Assembly (NCBI GenBank): GCA_031761405.1
Contig: JASEVX010000005.1
Location: forward strand, 34,476,869-34,540,868
From: Serripes groenlandicus
Taxonomy: Eukaryota; Mollusca; Bivalvia; Cardiida; Cardiidae
Length of the DNA stretch: 64,000 nt
Direction: 5' to 3'
Shown: in pieces, positions 23,571 through 35,160 of the stretch
Layout of the letters: every line of letters starts with the position of its first letter
Numbering within the stretch: position 1 is the first letter of the stretch
The notes under the pieces: model-generated
Told to the model about the DNA's origin: nothing
Seen by the model: the letters and a program-made list of their open reading frames with translations, nothing else
The model's database searches: none
Position numbers and translations under genes: made by a program

Positions 23571-24249
23571 AATAAATCTGCGTTCCACTGACAAAGAAGT
23601 GCATGTGATAAAAAGAAAGGCTATATGCTACTAGTAACCTATACGATTAATGATGAGGCATTCACATATCTATTATACCGATTATTGTAACACCATTCCT
23701 CATTCCAAATCTGTTTTTGTTTACGTCAAAAAATGTCTTCGCTTTAAGCCATCTGAGTGATATGATTTTATCGATTCTCATCTTCTCTAATTTTGTATTT
23801 TCCCGCATCTTTTACAGGCATCCACAGAGGAATTGCAGACATACTGCGTCTGTAAGATGGTTTTCCTATGAACAGACATCTTTGTAACAAGCTCAACGGT
23901 ATAGTTTAAAACGCGTTAAGAATGTTCTTGATATAACTTCCAGACATCAGCAATTTAGCTGAAATGAATCTGCCCCGAATGTTATATTATTATTATACCA
24001 TGATCTCCGAATAGCTACACACTCATTTAGAAATAACGTTTATATTTTCCCAGCAATAGTCTATAATCACTTTAGGTCAATATAGAGATATCTTGATTGT
24101 TTTGATTTGTCATCATACAAATATGTATTTGCGTATAAATATAAACAATTTAGATGGCCTATACAATAAATGAACCCGATTCCATATTATAATTTGTTAT
24201 AATAAGCTAGAGCCAGATCAGGGGAGTATGTGTCTTGTTTCTTATGTGG

Positions 24250-24815
24250 AAATTCGATACTAGAATGATAGTATATACACTCTCTGTCCGCCTATTTGAA
24301 ATATAGCTTAGAGCTTCCGCCGATGGGCTAACAGTCTATGTGGAAAAGCATCCAGTTGCTTGGAAAGTTCGTTGTGTGGAGTACTGGTTTGAGAAAGCCA
24401 GGAAACACACGAGTAGGTGAACTGGACGCCGTGATATGACTGAAAAAATGTCAAAAACGGCGTTAACAGCCAACCGATCAATCAATCAATCAATCAATAG
24501 CATAGCGCTCTAGTTAAGGGGAAGGAAACTGCCTATGCTGTGGGTAGTTAATACCACATAGGGTTTTAGGGCAACATAAGGATTTCAGAATGTGCATTGT
24601 GCACCTTAACAAGACCTCTGATACAGTGTCCCTACATTATATCCTGGCAAATATATTAAAGTATATAACTACTAATATCACGTTCGTGCACCGTTTATGC
24701 TATATCGAAACGAACTCGCTGCAAAAACCAAACTCGTCTTACGCGACTCGAATGATAACTGAATAAACATACTGAGAGCCGATAGAATTCGTGTCTCAAT
24801 CTGACTTCGTGTGGT
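24250..24815 (+). mobile_element. copy-A-specific insertion containing a SINE tail
   Basis: Copy B passes directly from the equivalent of 24245 to 24815 (near 35850-35870). The insert includes a 5'-truncated S1 SINE at 24316-24500 (GATGGGCTAACAGTCTATGT to the ATCAATCAATCA tail). The remainder is unassigned. Confidence 0.65.
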
Positions 24816-25353
24816 TATTTGAACAAAATATAACACGGCCTCTGATTGATCAGGGCCAGTATTCAACTATCATTCTAAATGTCATTATAATTGTAAATTA
24901 TTAAAGTAACACATGCTATGCCTGGCTAAAACAAACAGAAAATGTGTTCTTTTGAAATTAAGAATATTCTACCATTTACCGATGGCTGGGCAACACGGGG
25001 CCGGAATGTCAACGATATGTTTTGTATAAGATTACATGGTACAGCCGCTGTAATTGAAAGCTTACAACGATTTAACGCAACAAGCTTTTCGATTATCGAA
25101 AGAGATCTTTGTTTTACATCCTTATTATAACATTGTATACTTGCACGAGTAGACTTATAAACAATATACTACGTTTGGAACTTACAACCTGGAACGTCCA
25201 TTTTATCTTGCTTGATTGACCAAATCTGCATCTCGTTATTGGAGTGGTAAGCGGGGTTTACTCGTGCAAGTTAAGTGAATATCGAATATGCAGGTTTTAA
25301 AATCGCCTTCGTAAAACAGTTCTAGGCGGTGTTGTATATCATTACAGTCAATT

Positions 25354-25583
25354 TTAACCCTTTCCCTATTACAACAATTCTGCAGCAGACGACTTTGAAC
25401 ATATTTTGTTAAATAATGGAAAATCTCTATAATTGAATGGATAACCTATGACTAAAAGTGGAAAACATTGTGACAAAAGGAGAAATGGCACGTTTTGTGC
25501 AATTTCTTCTTTTGTTACTATGTTTTCAAAAATCTGTCTGCTGCAGAGGCGTCATAAAGCGTCTATATGAGGGAAAGAGTTAA
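25354..25583 (+). mobile_element. T1 MITE, full length, with paralogous empty site
   Basis: 230 bp from TTAACCCTTTCCC to GGGAAAGAGTTAA. Copy B carries the uninterrupted sequence with a single TTAA (36375-36378), giving direct evidence of a TTAA target duplication. Confidence 0.95.
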
Positions 25584-25699
25584 ACGATATTGAAAATTGT
25601 TGCAAAACGTACACACTTAAGATCAGTGTCAAGATCATGATATGCGATAATGGACGTCACACTAATAAAGTTTGAACTTGTATAATTATTTAAATATTT

Positions 25700-27038
25700 C
25701 AGTAAACGGTCTGTCAGTGACTCCCGACTCGGTTAACGGTCTGTCAGTGACTTTCGATTCGGTTAACGGTCTGTCAGTGACTCCCGACTCGGTTAACGGT
25801 CTGTCAGTGAATCCCGACTCGGTTAACGGTCTGTCAGTGACTCCCGACTCGGTTAACGGTATGTCAGTGAATCCCGACTCGGTTAACGGTCTGTCAGTGA
25901 ATCCCGACTCGGTTAACTGTCTGTTGGTGAATCCCAAATCGGTTAACGGTCAGTCAGTGAATTCCGACTCGGTTAACGGTCTGTTAGTGACTCCCGACTC
26001 GGTTAACGGTCTGTCAGTGACTCCCGACTCGGTTAACGGTATGTCAGTGACTCCCGACTCGGTTAACGGTATGTCAGTGAATCCCGACTCGGTTAACGGT
26101 CTGTCAGTGAATCCCGACTCGGTTAACTGTCTGTTGGTGAATCCCTAATCGGTTAACGGTCAGTCAGTGAATTCCGACTCGGTTAACGGTCTGTTAGTGA
26201 ATCCCGAGTCGGTTAACGGTCTGTCAGTAAATCCTGACTCGGTTAACGGTCTGATACTGAATCCCTACTCGGCTAACAATCTATAAGTAAATCATGACTC
26301 GGTTAACGGTCTGATACTTAATCCCGACTCGGTTAACGGTCTGTCAGTAAATCACGTCTCGGTTAACGGTCTAATACTGAATCCAAACGTGGTTAACGGT
26401 CAGTCAGTGAATCTCGACTCGGTTAACGGTCTGTCAGTGAATCCCGACTACGTTAACGGTCTGTTAGTGAAACCCGACTCGGTTAACGGTCAGTCAGTGA
26501 ATCCCGACTCGGTTAATGGTCTGTTGGTGAATCCCGACTCGGTTAACGGTCTGTAGGTGAATCCCGACTCGGTTAACGGTCAGTCAGTGAATCCCGACTC
26601 GGTTAATGGTCTGTTGGTGAATCCCGACTCGGTTAATGGTCTGTTGGTGAATCCCGACTCGGTTAACGGTCTGTCAGTAAATCCCGACTCGGTTAACGGC
26701 CAGTCTGTAAATCCCGACTAGGCTAACGGCTTGATACTTAATCTCTACTCGGCTAACGGTCTGATATTCAATCCCTACTCGGCTAACGCTCTGTAAGTCG
26801 CCTCACGGTCTGACAGTAAATCCCGACTCGGCTAACGGTCTAACAGGAAATCCTTACTCGTCTTACGGCCTATCACTAAATCACGACTCGGCTAAAAGTC
26901 TTAGATTAAATCAAAACTCGTCTGACGGCCAATCACTAAATCCCGATTCGGCTAACGGTCTGTCAGTAAATCCCGACTCGGCTGATGGTTTGTCACTAAA
27001 TCCAGACTCGGCTAACGATATGTCAGTAAATCCAGACA
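25700..27038 (+). repeat. 30-bp minisatellite, array B
   Basis: About 44 copies of the same 30-bp unit as array A. Most carry GGTTAACGG and CAGTGAAT in place of A's GGCTAACG and CAGTAAAT. The last 10-12 units (after about 26690) revert to the A-like forms. The open frame 25672-26148 is a by-product of the 30-bp period. Confidence 0.95.
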
Positions 27039-27510
27039 CCGTGATATAAATAAACAACCAAGAAATGCATAGGTACGTACACCGTGATATAAATAAAAAC
27101 AACCATGAAATACATAGGTACGTACACCGTGCTATAAATAAACAACCATGAAATACATAGGTACGTACACCGTGATATAAATAAACAACCATCAAATACA
27201 TAGGTACGTACACCGTGCTATAAATAAAAACAACCATCAAATACATAGGTACGTACACCGTGATATAAACAAAAACAACCAGGAAATACATAGGTACGTA
27301 CACCGTGATATAAACAAAAACAACCAGGAAATACATAGGTACGTACACCGTGCTATAAATAAACAACCAGGAAATACATAGGTACGTACACCGTGATATA
27401 AATAAACCACCATGAAATAGATAGGTACTTACACCGTGATATAAATAAACAACCATGAAATACATAGGTACGTACACCGTGATATAAATAAAAACAACCA
27501 GGACATAAAA
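27037..27510 (+). repeat. 43-46 bp minisatellite
   Basis: Eleven copies of ACACCGTGATATAAATAAAC followed by an AACCATGAAATACATAGGTACGT-like half, abutting the 30-bp array. No counterpart in copy A. The minus-strand open frame across it is an artefact. Confidence 0.93.
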
Positions 27511-27539
27511 AACTCCTGAAAAGTGACGTTCAACTTCAA

Positions 27540-28466
27540 GCAATCAATCTGATCATTCAGCTAGTCCTGACGAATTTGATTTACGTTCGTTTTGTGATGT
27601 CCTGTTGCATCTAGAACTGATGGGGAAACGAACATCAAAATTTGAATAACATTAATTGAACATGACAACTGTCAGTGATCGGGGAGCTAAACAAGAATTG
27701 ACACTCACTTCGTTCTCGGAAGAACTTGCAACTCAATTATCCTGGACAAGACGTTCTGGAATAGTTTACAAATAGAGCGGTGTGCTTTGTGCAAACCAGC
27801 CATTTGGAATAGCTAGTACATCAGCGCAGTCTGATCCGGCTGTGCAATGCTCGCTAATTGGTCATGGATGCTTTCAATAAACTTTTATCTATCGGTATCA
27901 ATTTGAAAACTGAATATAGATTCTGAATGCAAGGCCTTTTCCTAAGGCAAAATAATTACGTTAAGTTTGGTTTCCGCAGGACATCACGCAACTGTTCAAT
28001 GAAGGAGGCGAGCTATTGAACGACAGAAAATTATTTTTTAACAATACGAGAACACTAAAATGGTCATATAAACCATAACATCGCCTGAATCAGAACCATC
28101 CGGACAACAGTTGTCACATTTCATAATAAAGTTTACTTAATCACTATTTAGTTTTCAATATTCAAAAGTGTGTGCCAGATAGTATCCGTTTATTAATATA
28201 ACTCAGAAAATAAATAGTTTACGAATGAATTTCAGGAGTCTCATACATATAAGGGTTTAGTCTGATGACAAAATTACGAAGATCGATTATTCCATGACTC
28301 CGTTGTACCGAGTTTGTATATTTGAACGAACTAGTTTGATTGTGAGTGCAGTAAACGAGACAGAAGCCAGACAAAAACATGGAATAGACCCTTCCAGAAG
28401 TAAAGCGAGAAGCCTTGTAAATCAGGATATCGTTATCTCTGTCTACGACGCAAGTAAAAAAACGTA
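27540..28466. other. unique-type sequence, copy B
   Basis: Paralogue of 18916-20660 without the copy-A insertions. No conserved open frame. Confidence 0.5.
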
Positions 28467-28683
28467 TTAATAAACACTTTCGCTTCCAAAGGCAATTATA
28501 GGGTATTGCAAACAATGCAGATTCAGTCGAGACAGCCCGTAAACAGCTATCTCGCCTGAAACCTGCATCGTTTGGCACTTAGACATTACATTTTACCAAA
28601 TGTCCTGTTGAACGTAAAATGGAGTGGTCCAACTTTCAACAAGGAAGAGTTTAGTTTGTGAAATTCGGCAATAAAAGGGTTAA
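28467..28683 (-). mobile_element. TTAA-flanked MITE, family T2
   Basis: 217 bp between TTAA tetranucleotides, the inverse of 1964-2180. It occupies the position at which copy A has a T1 MITE (20726-20954). Confidence 0.65.
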
Positions 28684-28817
28684 GCCTGTTACCAAATATA
28701 AACGTATTTTGACACATTTGAAGCAATTGTCATTTGAAAACATCGCGACTAAAGGATCTCATAATGAGCAAGTTCCCCGTTTTCGTCGCAATTTGTTCAA
28801 CTCTATCAATTATATTA
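28680..28817 (-). mobile_element. T1 MITE, left part, split by HL1
   Basis: Paralogue of 20951-21090: the hairpin region with CTCATAATGAGCAA and TCGTCGCAAT-like sequence. The other part resumes at 30093. Confidence 0.75.
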
Positions 28818-30092
28818 TTAGTCGCCGGGCAGAAGCCCGCGACTTCTATTTTTAATAGGTTTTCTGAAATCACATGGGAGGGGGGATTATTATTAGAAAG
28901 AAACACATTTAGATGTCTTGAACATATTACAATTGTGTTTGTTTAAAAACACTAAGTAATGACACATCTAAAATGAAATAAATATTCCGATGTTTTAGGT
29001 ATTTTCAGTTTCTTTATTTTGACTCGCATTTATGTTTTTTTGTTTTATTTACGAAGACAAAACAGTCCCTATTAGCTAGACTGCTATACTTCAAAAGTCG
29101 ATAACTACAAACCTTTACGTCGCAGTCTAATTTGTTTACTTACGCGCACCTGCGTGACTCGCGAATACCAACTGCGTAGATCAATCTCCTTTGCAGAGAG
29201 CCGCTCTTTACACTCACTTACAAATAGTAAATTATAGGTGATTTAAAATGTTTATTTGGTTCGAAACAAATGAAGAAAAGAACAAACCGAGATAAAACTG
29301 GTTTTAATGGAAAAATGACTTTGAACGAACACTCTCTGCCTATAAAGAGAGTTTCAAGAACGACACCTCTGCGAATAAGAAAGAATCGGGTCTTTCGTAC
29401 AAAATTATTTCGTCCTTGACAATTTTAAATGTGTCATTTAATTCCCTAAAGGCATATTGCTTCCGATCTGCATATTGTTATACATAATTGACACAAGGGC
29501 GGTCATCATAATATAATTTTAAAACATGAGTAGTTTGTTGTTTTCATTATAAAAAAGGAAGGAAAGAATTAAAATAAATTAACATGTTGAAGGGCTAAGT
29601 TTATGTTCGAAATTAAGTTTAAATTATACAACAATTTCAATGAGATTTAACTGTTTAGTTGATATTATATTTCGAAGGTGGTCTGTTTTGTGGTTTTATT
29701 GAAAAATAATAAAATTCAAATATTCTGACAAACATCTTGAAAAGTGTATGTGGAATTCACAAATCTTATAATTATTCCTTACATACTAAGACTAATGATT
29801 GGCAAGATTACTCATTTCCATTACTGTTTATGATCAATAATTAGTTGGTTGTGTGTATGGTCAACCTACTTTGGAATGGAGATTGATCATAAACAATGAA
29901 AGGCTTCAATTATCATTCACTTCGTTGAGAAAACAATGCAAGTTATGATACATTTTCACTTGACCCCACCCCTGATGTTCCAATATGCCCCTCAGTTGAT
30001 AACTGTTTATTCAACTACTATAATGTTAGTGTTATGCATAACTGCAATATGGATATCCGGCGACATTGATGCGTTGCATCAACTTTCTCTTG
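28818..30092 (-). mobile_element. Helitron-like element HL1, copy 2
   Basis: 1275 bp with the same ends as copy 1. Plus strand: TTAGTCGCCGGGCAGAAGCC on the left, TGCATCAACTTTCTCTTG on the right. Copy A shows the empty site near 21083-21107 and its flanks rejoin exactly with no duplication, between A and T. Similarity to copy 1 is high for about 330 bp at the left end and weaker inside. No open frame of note. Confidence 0.8.
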
Positions 30093-30165
30093 TATTATTA
30101 ATTAAAGAGATTTTTCAAGTTTTCAAGGTGCAGATTAGTTGTATGTGAGAAAAATGGGTTCAGCC
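30093..30165 (-). mobile_element. T1 MITE, right part
   Basis: The remainder of the MITE split by HL1; ends near GTATGTGAGAAAAATGGGTTCA, the terminal TTAA having mutated. Confidence 0.65.
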
Positions 30166-30334
30166 TGTTGTATTGCACATGCGCACAAGTGATAAGTAGA
30201 CCAGACCTACCTCAGAACAGTTTATTGTTGTTAGACATACATTGTGAGTGCAGGTAGTGATTTTTAACCAGCAAGCAAGTGGAGTTCTTATTAAAGTCAG
30301 ATCTAGATAACAAAAAGAAGATATCTAATTTCCA

Positions 30335-33300
30335 TCAAGTACTTAAGCCATAACTATAACAGGACATTATAATGTTAATCGGGTGAAGCCATAACTATAA
30401 CAGGCCATTATAATGTTAATCGAGTGAAGCCATAGCGATAACATTATAACATTACTATAACAGGCCTGTATAATGTTAATCGGGTGAAGCCATAACTATA
30501 ACAGGCTATTATAATGTTAATCGGGTGAAGCCATAACTATAACAGGCCATTATAATGTTAATCGAGTGAAGCCATAGCGATAACATTATAACATTACTAT
30601 AACAGGCCTGTATAATGTTAATCGGGTGAAGCCATAACTATAACAGGCTATTATAATGTTAATCGGGTGAAGCCATAACTATAACAGGCCATTAAAATGT
30701 TAATCGAGTGAAGCCATAACTATAACAGACCATTATACTGTTAATCGAGTGAAGCCATAACTATAACAGACCATTATACTATTAATCGAGTGAAGCCGTA
30801 ACTATAACAGGCCTGTATAATGTTAATCGGATGAAGCCATAACTATAACAGGCCATTAAAATGTTAATCGGGTGAAGCCATAACTATAACACACCATTGT
30901 AATGTTAATCGAGTGAAGCCATAACTAGAACAGGCCATTATAATGTAAATCGGGTGAAGCCATAACTATAACACACCATTTTAATGTTAATCGAGTGAAG
31001 CCATAACTATGACAGGCCATTATAATGTTAATCGAGTGAAGCCATAACTAGAACAGGCCATTATAATGTTAATTGTGTGAAGCCATAACTATAACACACC
31101 ATTATAGTGTTAATCGAGTGAAGCCATAACTATAACAGGCCATTATAATGTTAATCGAGTGAAGCCATAGCGATAACATTATAACATTACTATAACAGGC
31201 CTGTATAATGTTAATCGGGTGAAGCCATAACTATAACAGGCTATTATAATGTTAATCGGGTGAAGCCATAACTATAACAGGCCATTAAAATGTTAATCGA
31301 GTGAAGCCATAACTATAACAGACCATTATGCTGTTAATCGAGTGAAGCCATAACTATAACAGACCATTATACTGTTAATCGAGTGAAGCCATAACTATAA
31401 CAGGCCTGTATAATGTTAATCGGGTGAAGCCATAACTATAACAGGCCATTAACATGTTAATCGGGTGAAGCCATAACTATAACACACCATTGTAATGTTA
31501 ATCGAGTGAAGCCATAACTAGAACAGGCCATTATAATGTAAATCGGGTGAAGCCATAACTATAACACACCATTGTAGTGTTAATCGAGTGAAGCCATAAC
31601 TATGACAGGCCATTATAATGTTAATCGAGTGAAGCCATAACTAGAACAGGCCATTATAATGTTAATTGGGTGAAGCCATAACTATAACACACCATTATAG
31701 TGTTAATCGAGTGAAGCCATAACTATAACAGGCCATTATAATGTTAATCGGGTGAAGCCATAACGATAACAGACCATTATAATGTTAATTGGGTGAAGCC
31801 ATAACTATAACACACCATTATAGTGTTAATCGGGTGAAGCCATAACTATAACAGGCCATTATAATGTTAATCGGGTGAAGCCATAGCGATAACATTATAA
31901 CATTACTATAACAGGCCTGTATAATGTTAATCGGGTGAAGCCATAACTATAACAGGCCATTATAATCCGATGAAGCCATAACTATAACAGGCCATTATAA
32001 TGTTAATCGGGTGAAGCCATAACTATAACAGGCCATTATAATGTTAATCGAGTGAAGCCATAGCGATAACATTATAACATTACTATAACAGGCCTGTATA
32101 ATGTTAATCGGGTGAAGCCATAACTATAACAGGCCATTATAATGTTAATCGGGTGAAGCCATAACTATAACAGGCCATTATAATGTTAATCGAATGAAGC
32201 CATAACTATAACAGACCATTATACTGTTAATCGAGTGAAGCCATAACTATAACAGACCATTATAATGTTAATCGGGTGAAGCCATAACTATAACAGACCA
32301 TTATAATGTTAATCGAGTGAAGTCATAACTATAACAGGCTATTATAATGTTAATCGGGTGAAGCCATAACTATAACAGACCATTATAATGTTAATCGGGT
32401 GAAGCCATAACTATAACAGGCCATTATAATGTTAATCGGGTGAAGCCATAACTATAACATTATAACATTACCATAACAGGCCTGTATAATGTTAATCGGG
32501 TGAAGCCATAACTATAACAGGCCATTATAATGTTAATCGAGTGAAGCCATAACGATAACATTATAACATTACCATAACAGGCCTGTATAATGTTAATCGG
32601 GTGAAGCCATAACTATAACAGGCTATTATAATGTTAATCGGGTGAAGCCATAACTATAACAGACCATTATAATGTTAATCGAGTGAAGCCATAACTATAA
32701 CAGACCATTATAATGTTAATCGGGTGAAGCCATAACTATAACAGACCATTATAATGTTAATCGAGTGAAGCCATAACTATAACATACCATTATAATGTTA
32801 ATCGAGTGAAGCCATAACTATAACAGGCCATTATAATGTTAATCGGGTGAAGCCATAACTATAACAGGCCATTATAATGTTAATCGGGTGAAGCCATAAC
32901 TATAACAGGCCATTATAATGTTAATCGGGTGAAGCCACAAATATAACAGACCATTATAATGTTAATCGGGTGAATACATAACTATAACAGACCAGTATAA
33001 TGTTTTTCGGGTGAAGCCATAACTGTTACAGGCAAGTATAATGTTAATCCGGTGAAGCCATAATTGTAACAGGCCATTATAATGTTAATCGGGTGAAGCC
33101 ATAACTGTAACAGACCAGTATAATGTTAATCGGTGAAGCCATAACTGTAACAGGCCATTATAATCCGTTGAAGCCATAACTGTAACAGGCCAATATAATG
33201 TTAATCGGGTGAAGCCATAACTGTAACAGACCAGTATAATGTTAATCGGTGAAGCCATAACTGTAACAGGCCATTATAATCCGTTGAAGCCATAACTGTA

Positions 33301-33445
33301 ACAGGCCAGTATAATGTTAATCGGTGAAGCCATAACTGTAACAGGCCATTATAATGTTACTCGGGTGAAGCCATAACTGTAACAGACCAGTATAATGTTA
33401 ATCGATGAAGCCATAACTGTAACAGGCCAGTATAATGTTTATTCA
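30335..33445 (+). repeat. 41-bp minisatellite with higher-order structure
   Basis: About 75 copies of GTGAAGCCATAACTATAACA + GGCCATTATAATGTTAATCGG. A 60-bp variant with an extra ATAACATTATAACATTACT recurs. Blocks of one 60-bp and thirteen 41-bp units (593 bp) repeat, for example starting at 30571 and 31164. The last 450 bp (33000 on) carries a distinct AACTGTAACAG subtype with shortened units. Copy A has one unit. Confidence 0.96.
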
Positions 33446-33689
33446 TAAACACGTCCAGATTGTCTTTGACATAAGAGATGAATATATTTATATTCAAAAG
33501 AATGAATGCATCTTATTTAATAAATATCAAAAAATTATAGAAATACAATTACAAATCCATAAATCATAACGATAAAAATGATCGATGAAAGTATTTCAGC
33601 GTTTACAAATGCAAGAACAAGTAGCTATGATATAGTTGTTAGTGTGACGGCTTCTTGTTTAGACCCTTTCAAATCTTATTAAACTCGAC

Positions 33690-33879
33690 TATAATATAAA
33701 CGTAATGAAAAACGCAGGATACAACCATAGCTCGGTTCTTTACAATCAGAGAACTCGACAATCAGTATTTCTCTACGGCGTTTATGTCTTACCTTTTGTA
33801 TACAAAACGATTATGAAAGCGACGATTTGATTGGCTGACGCAAAGGTCAATCTGAGCCGACCTGAATGGGTCAATCATC

Positions 33880-33913
<34 letters not shown>

Positions 33914-34255
33914 GAGCGAGTAAAGTTTATGTCTGGTTTTAATTAGATTGTGCCTTTTCTTGGGAGCAAGTTAAATTGTATTAAACCTTAGATTATGGTA
34001 CACAACTTTATAGCGAGACAGCTAAGTGCCATTATCTAAGTGTCAAGAAAATGGATGCGCACTTCGAGGATGCGAAAGTGTTGTTTCCTAAAATAGACAT
34101 CCCTTATAATTATACACATATTCCATTTAAAGAATCCATTATCACTGATTGTGATTATAATTAATGCTGTCTGCGATATACGCAAGCATTCCCATAAGAA
34201 AAACGACACTTCGGATTTTGCACCCTGCATATTTTTTTTTAAGGAGAATAGGGTT
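33690..34255. other. copy-B-specific block, origin unknown
   Basis: Absent from copy A (between 21690 and 21740). Contains a (TA)n run at 33881-33912. No coding sequence or terminal repeats recognised. Confidence 0.4.
33881..33912. repeat. (TA)n microsatellite
   Basis: About 16 TA dinucleotides within the copy-B-specific block. Confidence 0.95.
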
Positions 34256-34450
34256 AATTCTTCAGCATTTCTGTAGACGATGGCTTTGATAGTGACGTTT
34301 GTAGAATGTGGCTTGTTCACGAAGATAGGCAACATGATTCGTGGGTGGTGCTTAGCTTGGTGACCCGCGAATGTCCTGATTCCGTGAAGGACCCGATACA
34401 CGTTACATTAACATATCAGCCAAGCCATCATAGCGATCTGATCAGGTGTG

Positions 34451-34613
34451 TTGTTGTTGTTGTTTGGCGTTGTTTACCCTCGCGCTCGGCATTAATGCCA
34501 TTTGGCGAGCAGCTATCGTTAATACTACTATTATTGTTCTCGGACTATTGGTTTGCAGACTATCTAGTATATATATAGATATATATATATATGTATACCT
34601 ATGTATATGCGAT

Positions 34614-34649
<36 letters not shown>

Positions 34650-34653
34650 ATTT
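34451..34653. mobile_element. 203-bp insertion with 9-bp target duplication
   Basis: Flanked by TCAGGTGTG at 34442-34450 and 34654-34662. Copy A has one such site (TCAGGATTG, about 21943). Begins with (TTG)n and ends with 28 T, then 8 A, then TT. A 9-bp duplication and a homopolymer suggest retroposition or another staggered-cut mechanism. Family unknown. Confidence 0.65.
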
Positions 34654-34859
34654 TCAGGTGTGTGACTGTGCACAACTTATTTATATAAGCGCATCCTACA
34701 AGTCACATAAGGAAAGTTATTAATAGTTTGAATAGTGTCGCTTTCAATGGTATTTCAGTCATATGATGGCGTCACCTGGGTGAATTACAAGTTTTTCTTA
34801 ATTAAGTAAATCCTGACACGCAATTAAAACCGTCAAAGAGGGAAATCACAACTATCCTT

Positions 34860-35078
34860 GTTTCACCCGTTCCTACTCACGGACTTATTTTGCAGTCGGC
34901 ATTTGAAAACATTGTGGCAAAAGGAGAAACTTCTCATAATGAGCATTTTTTTTACTTTTGCCACAAAATGTTCAACTCCATTCAATAAATACTTTCATTT
35001 ATAGATATTTGTTCTACTTTTGCCCCGATGTTTGTGCAGTCGTTAGCTGCTTATTTGTTCCATGTAAGAACGGGTTAA
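34860..35078 (-). mobile_element. T1 MITE copy, paralogue of 22085-22304
   Basis: Same hairpin MITE as in copy A, but its last 41 bp (35037-35078) is single and not amplified. Confidence 0.88.
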
Positions 35079-35089
35079 AGTCCATGGTA

Positions 35090-35160
35090 TAGCCCACTGG
35101 AGATCGAACCCTGGTCTCCCACTCTCGAAGCGGACAGTGATAAATACATTAACCGGGGCT
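35090..35160 (-). mobile_element. tRNA-like (B box) fragment
   Basis: Paralogue of 23500-23570 with GGTTCGATCTCCAG on the minus strand. Confidence 0.45.

Larger units (their letters stand above)
16671..25699 (+). repeat. tandem segmental duplication, copy A
   Basis: About 9.0 kb that recurs in the same order and orientation immediately downstream (copy B, 25700-36450). Matching blocks in order: 30-bp minisatellite; 18916-19140 with 27540-27770; 19770-19880 with 28107-28200; 20551-20640 with 28300-28390; 21083-21370 with 30093-30345; 21395-21660 with 33430-33665; 21740-22250 with 34250-35020; 23490-24240 with 35080-35840; 24815-25690 with 35870-36450. No shared open frame is conserved between the copies. 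Confidence 0.88.

Noticed and set aside
26911..27543. 210-codon minus-strand open frame with hydrophobic repeats
   Set aside because: Generated by the 43-46 bp and 30-bp minisatellites; the residues repeat with the DNA unit.
22265..33445. Resemblance of the regular arrays to CRISPR arrays
   Set aside because: Units are contiguous head-to-tail repeats with no unique spacers between them, in clearly eukaryotic DNA.
34036..34401. 121-codon minus-strand open frame in copy B, and its relative at 21585-21815 in copy A
   Set aside because: The two paralogous segments do not keep a common reading frame, and the frame spans a copy-B-specific insertion edge.
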